The notes: generated from the letters alone by a model not told the origin. Positions 28,694 through 36,789 are shown, counted from the stretch's first letter. The stretch: DNA of 64,000 nucleotides from Jejuia sp043557195 (GCA_043557195.1 CP121314.1:4154001-4218000), one strand, 5' to 3'. Program-made: numbers and translations.

Positions 28694-29782
28694 TTATTCT
28701 ACATTTAATGCGTTTCTAACTTGTCTTATTGAAATATCTAGGTAATTAGCTATTTGTTTTTGAGGTATATGGCTCTCATTTAAAAAGCGTATCATTTCTT
28801 CTGGTGTAAATCTGTTATTGTTCTTATACTTGAAGTATTCAGAAAAAATTTCATCGTATTCGAATTCTTTATTTTTAATAATTGAATTATAAAATGCACT
28901 ATTTATTATCTTAATAATTTCAGAATGTGAGAAATCGTTTAAGTAAGAAGAAAGTGTATCAAATTTCTTATCTTCTATATCTAATTTAGAATCTACCTTG
29001 TCAAAATAACTTCCAATTAGATTTTTAATTTCTTCAGAACTTGGCTTGTTTACATTAATTACTTTTTCAAACCTTCTCCAGATAGCACTATCTAATAATT
29101 GCTCATGGTTTGTTGCTGCTATTAATATGCCAGTCTCTAGAAAATCGTCAATATTTTGCAATAAGCTGTTTATTACTCTTTTTAATTCACCAGTTTCATG
29201 ATTATCGTCTCTTGCTTTTGCAATTGCATCAAATTCATCTAGAAATAAAATACAAGGTTTACTCTTTGCATAATCAAATAATTTTCTAATATTTTTTGCC
29301 GTATTACCTAGAAGTGATGATATCAAAGAATCAAACCTAGCTACTACAATAGGTATATCAAGTTCTTTAGCTATATGTTTGGCTAATGTCGTTTTACCAC
29401 AACCTGGAGGTCCATAAAGCAACAATGATAAATTCATTTGTAAACCTTTACTTTTTATTTCATTTTTAGAATTAACTAAAGAGATGAAATTGTTTACTGG
29501 ATTTTGGATACTTTCAGAAATTGAAATATCTAATTTTATATCTCGAGGAAGAATTACATCTGCAATGTTTAACCTTGTATCATTATCTACAGGTGCATCA
29601 AATAATTGGTCTTTGAAAACAGGAATTGCTGTTGAGCCTTCAATAGTCTTTATTATTTTATCAGCAAGTTTATCTGCTCCATCTTCTCTTAACTTTTTAG
29701 CCAAGTGTTTAGAATAACTAATAACCTTTTTTGGGTCTTGATTAAGACCTCCTTCAATTATTTTAATGAGCTCTGTATACAT
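28694..29782 (-). CDS. AAA+ ATPase with C-terminal helix-turn-helix, partner of S8 protease
   Basis: A 362-residue protein. Residues 1-110 are a helical N-terminal region (ISYSKHLAKKLREDG) that may bind a partner. The AAA+ core has Walker A GPPGCGKT (124-131), Walker B LFLDEFD (179-185), sensor 1 AATN (222-225) and an arginine-finger-like WRRFE (Arg236/237), like FtsH or 26S-type ATPases. The last 39 residues (RFTPEEMIRFLNESHIPQ onward, then IANYLDISIRQVRNAL) read as a helix-turn-helix. Two palindromes lie on its promoter (29811-29846), so self-regulation through this domain is a plausible inference. The stop is followed after 1 base by the protease ATG. Confidence 0.9.
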   Translation of the reverse strand: MYTELIKIIEGGLNQDPKKVISYSKHLAKKLREDGADKLADKIIKTIEGSTAIPVFKDQLFDAPVDNDTRLNIADVILPRDIKLDISISESIQNPVNNFISLVNSKNEIKSKGLQMNLSLLLYGPPGCGKTTLAKHIAKELDIPIVVARFDSLISSLLGNTAKNIRKLFDYAKSKPCILFLDEFDAIAKARDDNHETGELKRVINSLLQNIDDFLETGILIAATNHEQLLDSAIWRRFEKVINVNKPSSEEIKNLIGSYFDKVDSKLDIEDKKFDTLSSYLNDFSHSEIIKIINSAFYNSIIKNKEFEYDEIFSEYFKYKNNNRFTPEEMIRFLNESHIPQKQIANYLDISIRQVRNALNVE

Positions 29783-29810
29783 GTATCTGTAATATTATTT
29801 TTGATTTACG

Positions 29811-29846
29811 TTACAAATATATGTAAAAATGTAATATAAATACATT
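29811..29846 (-). promoter_or_regulatory. -7 box with two palindromes upstream of the AAA+/S8 operon
   Basis: On the minus strand TATATTTG (29814-29821) matches TAnnTTTG exactly and lies about 31 bases before the ATPase ATG. It is embedded in the imperfect palindrome TTACAAATATATGTAA (29811-29826). Next to it AATGTA (29828-29833) and TACATT (29841-29846) form a second palindrome with 7 bases between arms. The -33 TTG is not obvious. Arrangement suits an operator blocking the promoter. Confidence 0.5.
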
Positions 29847-29943
29847 AAAACGCAATATTTTTATACATAATCGTAATAATTGTTTTTGATTGTGTGGTGA
29901 TTATTAGTTACTACATTGACAAATAGAGCTTTATAATCCATTC

Positions 29944-30281
29944 CACACACATTATGCTTCCCTCCTACGTCGTCGCATAAAAAGTGTTCCATTAACATTG
30001 TAGAAGAAACTTTTAGAATAAATTTTTGAAGAAACTGTAGTAACAACTTTCGCTTTTAACCAAAGCTCAAGTTACACTTCGACTTCGCTCAGTGCAGGCT
30101 CCACGCAGAACATTATAGTACATTATACAACAATAAGCATAATAGCGCTTTTGGGCGATATTTGACATTATTGCAGATATAACAACACATAGTGTTTTAT
30201 ATCGTTTGCAATTATGTCAAGCTAATTGTGGCATAGTTAGACAAATTAAAATGCATCTATAATTAGCCGTTATGTAAAATA
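29944..30281. repeat. intergenic repeat copy R1
   Basis: A 338-base non-coding element between the AAA/S8 module and the next operon. It begins CACACATTATGCTTCCCTCC and CTACGTCGTCGCATAA, continues TTAACATTGTAGAAGAAAC, AACTTTCGCTTTTAACCAAAG, ACTTCGACTTCGCTCAGTGC and CTCCACGCAGAACATTATAG, contains a 59-base palindrome (30162-30220), and ends in ATTAGCCGTTATGTAAAATA. Copies R2 (34165) and R3 (40530) share most blocks in the same order. R1 lacks a roughly 55-base block that R2 and R3 have. A 61-codon minus-strand frame inside it is not believed to be a gene. Confidence 0.8.
30162..30220. repeat. 59-base imperfect palindrome inside R1
   Basis: Arms TTGACATTATTGCA and TGCAATTATGTCAA pair with one mismatch; inner arms GATATAACAACAC and GTGTTTTATATC pair with one bulge around a short ATA loop. 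The same 59-base structure is kept in R3 at 40806-40864. It could form a cruciform or, if transcribed, a long RNA hairpin. Confidence 0.7.
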
Positions 30282-30358
30282 TAGACGCTCACTTCGCCTT
30301 AATGTTTTACCAAAATTTTATGAGACCAAGTTTAACATCAAAATTCTATTTTACATAA
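30270..30358. repeat. 89-bp MITE-like element with terminal inverted repeats
   Basis: TTATGTAAAATA at 30270-30281 and its exact inverse TATTTTACATAA at 30347-30358 bracket 65 bases starting TAGACGCTCACTTCG. A degenerate copy lies at 25991-26069. Size and 12-bp perfect ends suggest a non-autonomous mobile element; no transposase is seen. It overlaps the last 12 bases of R1. Confidence 0.5.
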
Positions 30359-30392
30359 TAAAGTTCGTTAATTAATATTCAAACAACTTAAA

Positions 30393-30971
30393 CTATGATC
30401 TAACTCTATCTATTTTACGAAACCCAATTATTTTTTCTTTTACAAGAGGAATTCTTATCAAAAATCCAATACCCACAATTATAGCATAAATTAGCCAAGT
30501 TTTTTCTAAAAGGGCTACATGTAATAAACTTAGAAATATAGCTACATAAGAGAAGCTTTGTAATTTTTTCCAATTTACTTTTAGTCGCTTCATGGATTTT
30601 CTATTGGATGTAAAAAATAAAGGAATTAAGATTAAAACTGCTATAAATCCTGCAATATAGTTGACTTGTGTAAACGTTTCAATAAATCCTTCTGCTACAA
30701 TAAAAATAATGAAATGTAAAAAACTCCAAACTGCAGTTGCAATACCCATGGCCTGCCTTACAAAAAGATTATTGATGCCAAAGAGAATAAAAAACGGTGT
30801 ACATGTTAATACGGCTGTCATCCAACGTATGGCAAACTCTCCTGAAATATGGTACAACATATCTAAATTCTCCTCACCTCCTTCTAAGGTCATCTTCAAT
30901 AATGGAATCATGGGTAGTAGCGCTAATATTGTAACAATCATCCATCCATAATTCTTTTTTATAAACTTCAT
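30393..30971 (-). CDS. ferric-reductase-like transmembrane protein (MsrQ-like)
   Basis: A 192-residue integral membrane protein with about five or six membrane helices. The pattern GEFAIRWMTAVLTCTPF, RQAMGIA, WSFLHFIIF (possible haem His) and the later WKKLQSFSYV...LLHVALL (second His) is that of the ferric-reductase-like domain seen in MsrQ/YedZ. It could pass electrons through a b-type haem to a periplasmic partner; no MsrP reductase is adjacent. The start lies 7 bases after the stop of the methyltransferase gene, so they form one transcript. Downstream lies the repeat region. Confidence 0.8.
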   Translation of the reverse strand: MKFIKKNYGWMIVTILALLPMIPLLKMTLEGGEENLDMLYHISGEFAIRWMTAVLTCTPFFILFGINNLFVRQAMGIATAVWSFLHFIIFIVAEGFIETFTQVNYIAGFIAVLILIPLFFTSNRKSMKRLKVNWKKLQSFSYVAIFLSLLHVALLEKTWLIYAIIVGIGFLIRIPLVKEKIIGFRKIDRVRS

Positions 30972-30978
30972 ATTAATA

Positions 30979-31608
30979 TTATTTCCTAATAGTGATTAAT
31001 ACAACCTTACCATTAAATTGAGGTTGTAACTGATACTTATGATTTTCACCAATGGTTGCTAAAAATTCTTTTGTTTCCTTCATATCTGCATTATCAACAT
31101 AAATTATTGTTTGAGAATGAAAATTTGGTTCAAGCATTTGAAATATAGGTAAGTATAAATCTTTCCAACCATCTAACAACAATAAGTCAATGGGTTCATC
31201 ATAATTTTTTAAGGTATCTAGAGCGTCACCTATTCTTACCTCAATATGTTTGCTCACTCCTGCCCTTTCAAAGTTTTCAATTGCTTTTTTCGCTTTAGAT
31301 TCAAGTAATTCTGTGGTAATTATACGTCCACCAGTTTCAATGACACCTTGAGCTAAAAATAGCGTAGATATACCAAATGAAGTTCCAAATTCTACAATCT
31401 TCTTTATGCTATTTTCTTTGATAATGCATTTTAAATCTTCTCCTTGTTCTTTCGAAATGGATAGGTAAGCATCTTTGAAATCTAAAGGTTGCATTGGCCT
31501 AAAAACGCTTTTTGCAGCACCTTTCATCATTTTTAGCATGTCGTATTTTGAATCTTCAAAGAGTTCGTTTATGGTTGTTGTGATTCGATTTTGCTGTAAG
31601 GTTATCAT
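30979..31608 (-). CDS. class I SAM-dependent methyltransferase (O-methyltransferase-like)
   Basis: A 209-residue methyltransferase. SAM-binding motif I is VEFGTSFGISTLFLAQG (about residues 70-87), followed by GGRIITTELLESKA, the acidic EVRIGDALDTL, and DLLLLDGWKDLYLP. The order is that of the caffeoyl-CoA/catechol O-methyltransferase-like family 3. The acceptor is unknown; the neighbouring ABM/SnoaL lipoprotein hints at aromatic or polyketide-like chemistry but this is weak. A strong terminator lies between it and the upstream lipoprotein gene. Confidence 0.85.
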   Translation of the reverse strand: MITLQQNRITTTINELFEDSKYDMLKMMKGAAKSVFRPMQPLDFKDAYLSISKEQGEDLKCIIKENSIKKIVEFGTSFGISTLFLAQGVIETGGRIITTELLESKAKKAIENFERAGVSKHIEVRIGDALDTLKNYDEPIDLLLLDGWKDLYLPIFQMLEPNFHSQTIIYVDNADMKETKEFLATIGENHKYQLQPQFNGKVVLITIRK

Positions 31609-31620
31609 ACTTTCTGTTTT

Positions 31621-31659
31621 AAAAAAGAAGGAATATCAAAAGTATTTTGATATTCCTTC
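31621..31659 (-). terminator. perfect-stem terminator after the ABM/SnoaL gene
   Basis: 15-base arms 31627-31641 and 31645-31659 (GAAGGAATATC...GATATTCCTTC) around GTA, followed on the minus strand by six T. It separates the lipoprotein gene from the methyltransferase gene, which starts 13 bases further. Confidence 0.88.
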
Positions 31660-31680
31660 ATGCTATTAATCACTAATTAA

Positions 31681-33147
31681 TTAAAATTTTCCGTTAGTAT
31701 TCTTCCACTCAGATTCTGCCGGAATTGGCGCAATGACATCCCAATGTTCTACTATTTGTCCATCTTCTATTCTAAACAAATCGTAAAAAGCAGTGTGTTC
31801 ACCTTTGCCAAACTTGCCTTCACTCATACTTAAAACAAAGTTGCCTTGTCCCATGACTTTATGAAGTTTTGTATATTCCATAACCAATCCATTTTCAGCA
31901 AAATATTGCATTGCCGCACCAAAGCCTTCTAATCCATCTGCTACTGCTGGGTTATGCTGAATGTAGTTTTTAGGATTAATATAGGTTGCTACTTTATCCA
32001 TTTCGTGATTTAATAAGACATTGGTTATAAAATCTGTAACTACTGTTTTATTAGTTTCTGTTTTATCTAAATCTGTAATTTCAGTTGCTCCATCAAATTG
32101 CGTTCTACCACTTGGATTCGGTTTTTGAACTGGTAATAAATTATCCCAGTGTTCTACAATTAAACCATCTTCAAAACGAAATACATCAAAACCCGCTTTT
32201 GGTCCAAAAAAATCATATTCTGTATGCGTAAACACATAATCTCCATCTTCAAAAGCTCTAACAACATTGGCCTTAAAACCGCCTTCTGGCGCATGATGCA
32301 TAACGTCGCCAAAACCTGCTAATCCGTCTCCAACAGCTAAATTATGCTGAATGTATTTGTTAGGGTTTATATACGAAATTGGTGTTTGATCTCCAGTATT
32401 AAAACTGTTTAATAATGCGACTACTTTGTCTTTGTTTGATAATTCCATCTTTGTGTTTTTTAATGAGTTAAGTGTTTGATAACGTCCCATTGAAATGGAC
32501 GATTGATTCATCATACCCATAAATTCTTTGGATATGGCATTGTTCATAAATGGTTGTAAGGCTGCATCAGAATGGCTTTTGTTATCCCAATAAACAGCAA
32601 CAATTTGCTCCCCATTTTCATTGACACCAGTAATGCGTTGTAAAAATCCAGGTTGTTTGGCTGTAAAGCCTTTTTCTACTCTTTTATTAATTTTATTAAA
32701 TGCCTTCATGTCAATATCTGTTTTTGTTTCAAAAGACATGACTTCAATAAAATTACTTTTAGTAGCATTAAATTTGTCTTCAATAACATAACGAGACATT
32801 TTCATAGAAGAACCTTCAATCATAGAAGCATAATCTGCTACAGAAGGATCTGTCATAAATTTTTCCATTGATGCTTTGGCATTTTCAAGAGTTTCCCAAT
32901 TAACCAAAACAACATATTCTCCATTTTCATTTATCCCACTTTGGCGGCTAATAAATCCTGGTTGTTTATTAGTAAAGGTGCTTTCAATTTCGGCATCTAA
33001 TGTGTTAAAAGCCAAAGTATTTGTGATAGATTTTGTTTTAAAAGTAGTTACCTCTAAAACAGATTCAGTTTTAGTTTCGGAACAACTACTTACAAGTAAT
33101 AGGATTACTCCTATTAGAATTAATTTCGATTTAAAATACATCATCAT
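31681..33147 (-). CDS. lipoprotein with two ABM-like and two SnoaL-like domains
   Basis: With the first of three consecutive ATG codons (33147, 33144, 33141) the protein has 488 residues; the open frame extends 22 codons further upstream but that part does not look like a signal. A lipoprotein signal (LILIGVILLLVSSCSE) is followed by two copies of an antibiotic-biosynthesis-monooxygenase-like ferredoxin fold (each with F..KQPGF, GxNENGE and M.RY) and then two copies of a SnoaL/NTF2-like fold (each with YINPxxYIQHN, AVxDGLxGFG, DxFRxEDGxIVEHWD). The doubled doubling is unusual. Known members of both folds bind small organic molecules. It stands directly downstream of an AraC regulator. Confidence 0.82.
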   Translation of the reverse strand: MMMYFKSKLILIGVILLLVSSCSETKTESVLEVTTFKTKSITNTLAFNTLDAEIESTFTNKQPGFISRQSGINENGEYVVLVNWETLENAKASMEKFMTDPSVADYASMIEGSSMKMSRYVIEDKFNATKSNFIEVMSFETKTDIDMKAFNKINKRVEKGFTAKQPGFLQRITGVNENGEQIVAVYWDNKSHSDAALQPFMNNAISKEFMGMMNQSSISMGRYQTLNSLKNTKMELSNKDKVVALLNSFNTGDQTPISYINPNKYIQHNLAVGDGLAGFGDVMHHAPEGGFKANVVRAFEDGDYVFTHTEYDFFGPKAGFDVFRFEDGLIVEHWDNLLPVQKPNPSGRTQFDGATEITDLDKTETNKTVVTDFITNVLLNHEMDKVATYINPKNYIQHNPAVADGLEGFGAAMQYFAENGLVMEYTKLHKVMGQGNFVLSMSEGKFGKGEHTAFYDLFRIEDGQIVEHWDVIAPIPAESEWKNTNGKF

Positions 33148-33248
33148 TTTTATTTTTGTGTTAATTATTAATACTGCAAAGATGTTGTAATGCTTTAGTA
33201 TTAAGATTATCAAAATGATGATAAAAATGGTAAAAGTGTAACCAGATA

Positions 33249-34127
33249 TTATTTTCGTTCTCTAAATTTGAGTGGTGTAAAAGACGTGTTTTTTCTGAAA
33301 AACTTAACCATATTAGCAGGTTCCTCAAATCCTGTTTTATGGCTTATTTCTTTAACAGACAGTGACGTTGTGACTAAGTAGCGTTTGATTTCAATGGTCA
33401 CAAAATCATCAATAAAGGTTTTGACAGTTTTGCCGGTTAATTTCTTAACAATATCATTTAAAAACTTATAAGAAATAAACAATTTTGAAGCATAGTTCCT
33501 TGAGCTTCTTGTGTTTATGTATTCTTTTTCTAATATATCTTTAAATGCTGAAAATTTTTCTAGCCACTGTATATTGATATCCTTAACAGACTGATTTTCT
33601 TTAGTTCGCTCTGCTTTGAGCAGTAAGACATGCAGCAGGTTACTTAAAATCTCTGATTTACCAAAACCGTTAGGAAACGTGTATTCATTATGTAGATTAT
33701 CTGCTATACTAATAAGCTTATCATTATCCAATTCGTTTTGATGGATAACAGGTGTTTCAATATGGTAATTAAATAACCTGTTTAGATTGAGGCTACTTAA
33801 TAAGTAATGAGATTTATCTACAAATGAGCTATTGAAAATAATACAATACCCCTCAGCATATTTCAATTCATTGGTAAAATGATGTGTCTGATTTTTAGCA
33901 ATAAAAATAGAACTTCCTTCGACTAGCGTATAAGATTTAAAATCGACAACATGTGAATACGAATTTTTGGTTACAATTAGAATAAGATGAAATAAAATTC
34001 TATGTGAAGAAAAGGGATCGTGGGTAGAAATTAGACTTAACTTGTGGTATGTTTCGGCAAAAGTCATGACTTCAATATCTAATTCGATATTAGATTTAAA
34101 GGCAATTTTAGGTAAATCATGTGTCAT
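33249..34127 (-). CDS. AraC-family transcriptional regulator
   Basis: A 292-residue regulator. The N-terminal half looks like a cupin-type sensor (SHVVDFKSYTLVEGSSIFIAK, HHFTNE). The C-terminal 100 residues are the double helix-turn-helix of AraC/XylS (YASKLFISYKFLNDIVKKLTG and SVKEISHKTGFEEPANMVKFF, ending FTPLKFRER). It very likely controls the ABM/SnoaL lipoprotein gene 101 bases downstream, and perhaps the methyltransferase and membrane protein beyond. The effector is unknown. Confidence 0.92.
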   Translation of the reverse strand: MTHDLPKIAFKSNIELDIEVMTFAETYHKLSLISTHDPFSSHRILFHLILIVTKNSYSHVVDFKSYTLVEGSSIFIAKNQTHHFTNELKYAEGYCIIFNSSFVDKSHYLLSSLNLNRLFNYHIETPVIHQNELDNDKLISIADNLHNEYTFPNGFGKSEILSNLLHVLLLKAERTKENQSVKDINIQWLEKFSAFKDILEKEYINTRSSRNYASKLFISYKFLNDIVKKLTGKTVKTFIDDFVTIEIKRYLVTTSLSVKEISHKTGFEEPANMVKFFRKNTSFTPLKFRERK

Positions 34128-34164
34128 ATTACAAATGTATGAAATTCACATATTCATTTTAATT

Positions 34165-34410
34165 TCACACATTATGCTTCCCTCCTACGTCGTCGCATAA
34201 CAAGTGTTTATTCACGAGGTTAATATTGTTTTAGAGGAGTTCATGCATCTCGTAAACTCGATGTCATTAACATCGTAGAAGAAACTTAAGAGAATAATTT
34301 TTTTAAGAAACTGTAGTAACAACTTTCGCTTTTACAAAAGCTCAAGATACATAACGCGGAACATTATGATACAGATTAATCATTATCATAATCAGTCATT
34401 ATGTAAAATG
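34165..34410. repeat. intergenic repeat copy R2 (shortened)
   Basis: A 246-base copy of the R1/R3 family filling most of the gap 34128-34445. It starts CACACATTATGCTTCCCTCC, has the TTCACGAGGTTAATATTG and TTCATGCATCTCGTAAACTC block shared with R3, then GTAGAAGAAACTTAAG and AACTTTCGCTTTTAC. It lacks the 59-base palindrome, and ends TTATGTAAAATG (34399-34410), one base off the common end motif. No gene is seen in the gap. Confidence 0.75.
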
Positions 34411-34445
34411 TCTTTGTAACACTAAAACCGTAAAACAAATTATAA

Positions 34446-35714
34446 TTATTTCGAAGAAATTTTAAATATTTCCTTTCGTGTAAGAAAAACATAAAGTAAA
34501 CCACCTAAAATAAAAGAATCAATAAAATATGCGTGTGTAAGTTGAAACACTTCAAAATAAGTAAATATTGTAATAATTGAACTAATGATCCAACTTATTA
34601 ATGCTGAAAATTCCCATTCTTTAATTTCTTTTAGCCTATAATTCTGTTTTCTAACAAAGAAAAAATTGATAATATAAATAGCTGAAATTGCTGGAGCAAA
34701 AACACCCATTAAATCAAGAAAATCAAATAAATAATCTGAAAATCCCAATAATGCTAATGCTATACCAAAGCTACCCATAACTATTGCCATTTTTTTATAG
34801 CTCCAATTAGTCTTAACAGTGGAAAACGTTAATGTTGTTGAATATAAATTTGAAGCATTACCAACCCAAGTAGATACTAGTAATAGAAAGAAAGCTGGCA
34901 GTACTAAATCTAAACCTTTCATGATTTTTATAATATCTACTTCTCCACTCATAATGGATGGAATAGCACTAAACAATAAAGCAATTGGAAATCCTATAGT
35001 AATGCCCAAAACAGCTATTAAACTTTGTTTGTCATTATGAATAAAACGGGAAAAATCCGCCATTAATACTGGAAATAATATAGATGAACCTACTAAAATT
35101 GATGTGGCTTGGAATAAGCTCATTGTTGGGTCTTCTGGCACAAAAGCTACAACTTCTGCAAATGAGATATCTTGAAACGATTTGTAAACAACATATCCTA
35201 AAAACAGTGTTAATAAAGGTACGGCAACATTTGCAAGTTTTTCTAGGCTTTTAATACCATAAACAGTTGTTATTATTATTAATGCACCAATAACTATAAT
35301 TATTGGCCATTCAGGAATATTGATTTTTAAGGTTTCGGATGCTGTATCTTTTACTGCAATAGCAAGTAACTCTAATGATACTGAAAACCATCCTAAAAGT
35401 GTAATACCAAATATAGTATTCATTATTTTTGCGCCTTTACGACCAAAACTAAAGTGTAATATCATATAAGTTGATAATCTAGAACGATTACCAATAATGG
35501 TTGTAGCCATACACATTAGGGTTAAAACCAATGTTGAAATACCAAAGGCCCATAATGCTTTTTCAAACCCTACTGCTAATGTTACTTCAGAACCTAAATA
35601 TAAAATAGGCAAGGTTAAACCTGTACCAGCAATAATCAACGCTACCAACCAACCAGAAATGAAATCTTTAGGTTGCACTTTGGTAGTTGTGTATTGACTA
35701 TTTTCTTCTGACAT
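34446..35714 (-). CDS. NCS1-type cytosine/purine permease-like transporter
   Basis: A 422-residue protein with about 12 membrane helices. The opening FISGWLVALIIAGTGLTLPIL, the conserved GWFSVSLELLA in helix 3, GSSILFPVLMADFSRF in helix 6 and STWVGNASNLYSTTL in helix 8 fit the CodB branch of nucleobase-cation symporters. It should import a nucleobase, hydantoin or similar ring compound across the inner membrane. It starts 1 base after the stop of the M29/NicX-like gene, so the two are tightly coupled. Repeat R2 follows its 3' end. Confidence 0.88.
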   Translation of the reverse strand: MSEENSQYTTTKVQPKDFISGWLVALIIAGTGLTLPILYLGSEVTLAVGFEKALWAFGISTLVLTLMCMATTIIGNRSRLSTYMILHFSFGRKGAKIMNTIFGITLLGWFSVSLELLAIAVKDTASETLKINIPEWPIIIVIGALIIITTVYGIKSLEKLANVAVPLLTLFLGYVVYKSFQDISFAEVVAFVPEDPTMSLFQATSILVGSSILFPVLMADFSRFIHNDKQSLIAVLGITIGFPIALLFSAIPSIMSGEVDIIKIMKGLDLVLPAFFLLLVSTWVGNASNLYSTTLTFSTVKTNWSYKKMAIVMGSFGIALALLGFSDYLFDFLDLMGVFAPAISAIYIINFFFVRKQNYRLKEIKEWEFSALISWIISSIITIFTYFEVFQLTHAYFIDSFILGGLLYVFLTRKEIFKISSK

Positions 35715-35715
35715 T

Positions 35716-36753
35716 TTAATTCGTTAAAAGCTTTTGAGCTAAAGATCTTAATTTATGATGACAAATTTGTCCATTTGCAAATATTTGAATCTCATCAAAA
35801 TAAAGATTGACTTTTGTAACAACACCATCAAAATGTGAAGCTGCTTCTTGCCCAAATGGAGGCATATCTATAGCACTTGTATGTCCAAATCCAAAATCAA
35901 CACCACCCCAAATACGCTCGTCTTCTACTAACTCATAAGATAATTCAGTGACTTTTGGATTTAAACCAATCATATTATGAGAAATTTTATACATGTTTTC
36001 ATCATTAAAAGCCGCTAAATAAGTTTTAAATTCTTCTGCAGACTTCCCTCCTTTTACATCTATTATTTTTCCGTTTTTCATTATAAATTCTAGTGTGTCA
36101 TCTTCTGCAAACTGTAAATGATCGAATACAATAGAGCCATTCATACTGCCTAGTTTAGGAACTACATTTACAAACCCTGGCGCAGTACCAAATTTTGGTT
36201 GCGAATAATCTCCATCGTCAACATCAAAAGCATAATTTAAATCAATTTCATAAGATACATCTGTACCATTATTGCTCGTAATTCTAACTGATTTTGAAGC
36301 CATAACCATAGTCCTAACTTCATTTAATAATACTTTAAGACGCTGAATATCAAAACCAGTAAAAACACGATCTAATGATTGAATCGTGCTATCTGCAATA
36401 ATTAAATAACGTAGTTGTTTATTTTCTTTCATTGCAGTTTCCCATATATCGGAATAAAGTAATACGATTGAATTTGCTTCAATCCAGACATCTACATTGC
36501 AAAGTGCTGCGGTTATTGCTTTTGAAGGCCAATCTTTCATACCAGCTTGACTATCGTTTTCCGCCTTTGGTATTTGTATAATTAATGGCAATCCTCCAGC
36601 GTTTTTAGTAGCTACAAATAAAGCATCAATTATAGCTGTATCTGAACCAAAGTCTACTGTTATAGCCACTGTTTCGCCTTTTTTAATTTGGAACATATCT
36701 TCCATTAGTGTTTTGGAAAAACGTGTCTGTAATAATTGCTTGTCTGTTGTCAT
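35716..36753 (-). CDS. M29 aminopeptidase / NicX-like metalloenzyme
   Basis: A 345-residue protein of the thermophilic aminopeptidase (M29) fold, which also includes the dioxygenase NicX (2,5-dihydroxypyridine ring cleavage). The C-terminal half has ENMYKISHNMIGLNP (His259), GFGHTSAIDMPPFG (His291) and ASHFDG (His307, Asp309). A His plus His-x-Asp set matches the Fe ligands I recall for NicX and part of the M29 metal site. The M29 Glu pair is less clear, so peptide cleavage is not assured. With the TonB receptor upstream and the nucleobase-type permease downstream, breakdown of an imported small ring compound is the inference. A terminator-like hairpin lies 8 bases before its ATG. Confidence 0.82.
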   Translation of the reverse strand: MTTDKQLLQTRFSKTLMEDMFQIKKGETVAITVDFGSDTAIIDALFVATKNAGGLPLIIQIPKAENDSQAGMKDWPSKAITAALCNVDVWIEANSIVLLYSDIWETAMKENKQLRYLIIADSTIQSLDRVFTGFDIQRLKVLLNEVRTMVMASKSVRITSNNGTDVSYEIDLNYAFDVDDGDYSQPKFGTAPGFVNVVPKLGSMNGSIVFDHLQFAEDDTLEFIMKNGKIIDVKGGKSAEEFKTYLAAFNDENMYKISHNMIGLNPKVTELSYELVEDERIWGGVDFGFGHTSAIDMPPFGQEAASHFDGVVTKVNLYFDEIQIFANGQICHHKLRSLAQKLLTN

Positions 36754-36760
36754 AAACTTG

Positions 36761-36789
36761 AAAAAAAGAGGGAACTCTACATTCCCTCT
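36761..36789 (-). terminator. terminator after the TonB receptor gene
   Basis: Arms AGAGGGAA (36767-36774) and TTCCCTCT (36782-36789) with a 7-base loop, followed on the minus strand by seven T (36761-36767 complement). It lies between the TonB stop and the M29/NicX-like ATG, so it may reduce rather than stop transcription into the downstream pair. Confidence 0.8.

Noticed and set aside
29861..30046. 61-codon minus-strand frame in R1
   Set aside because: Lies inside the non-coding repeat; the other repeat copies do not keep the frame.
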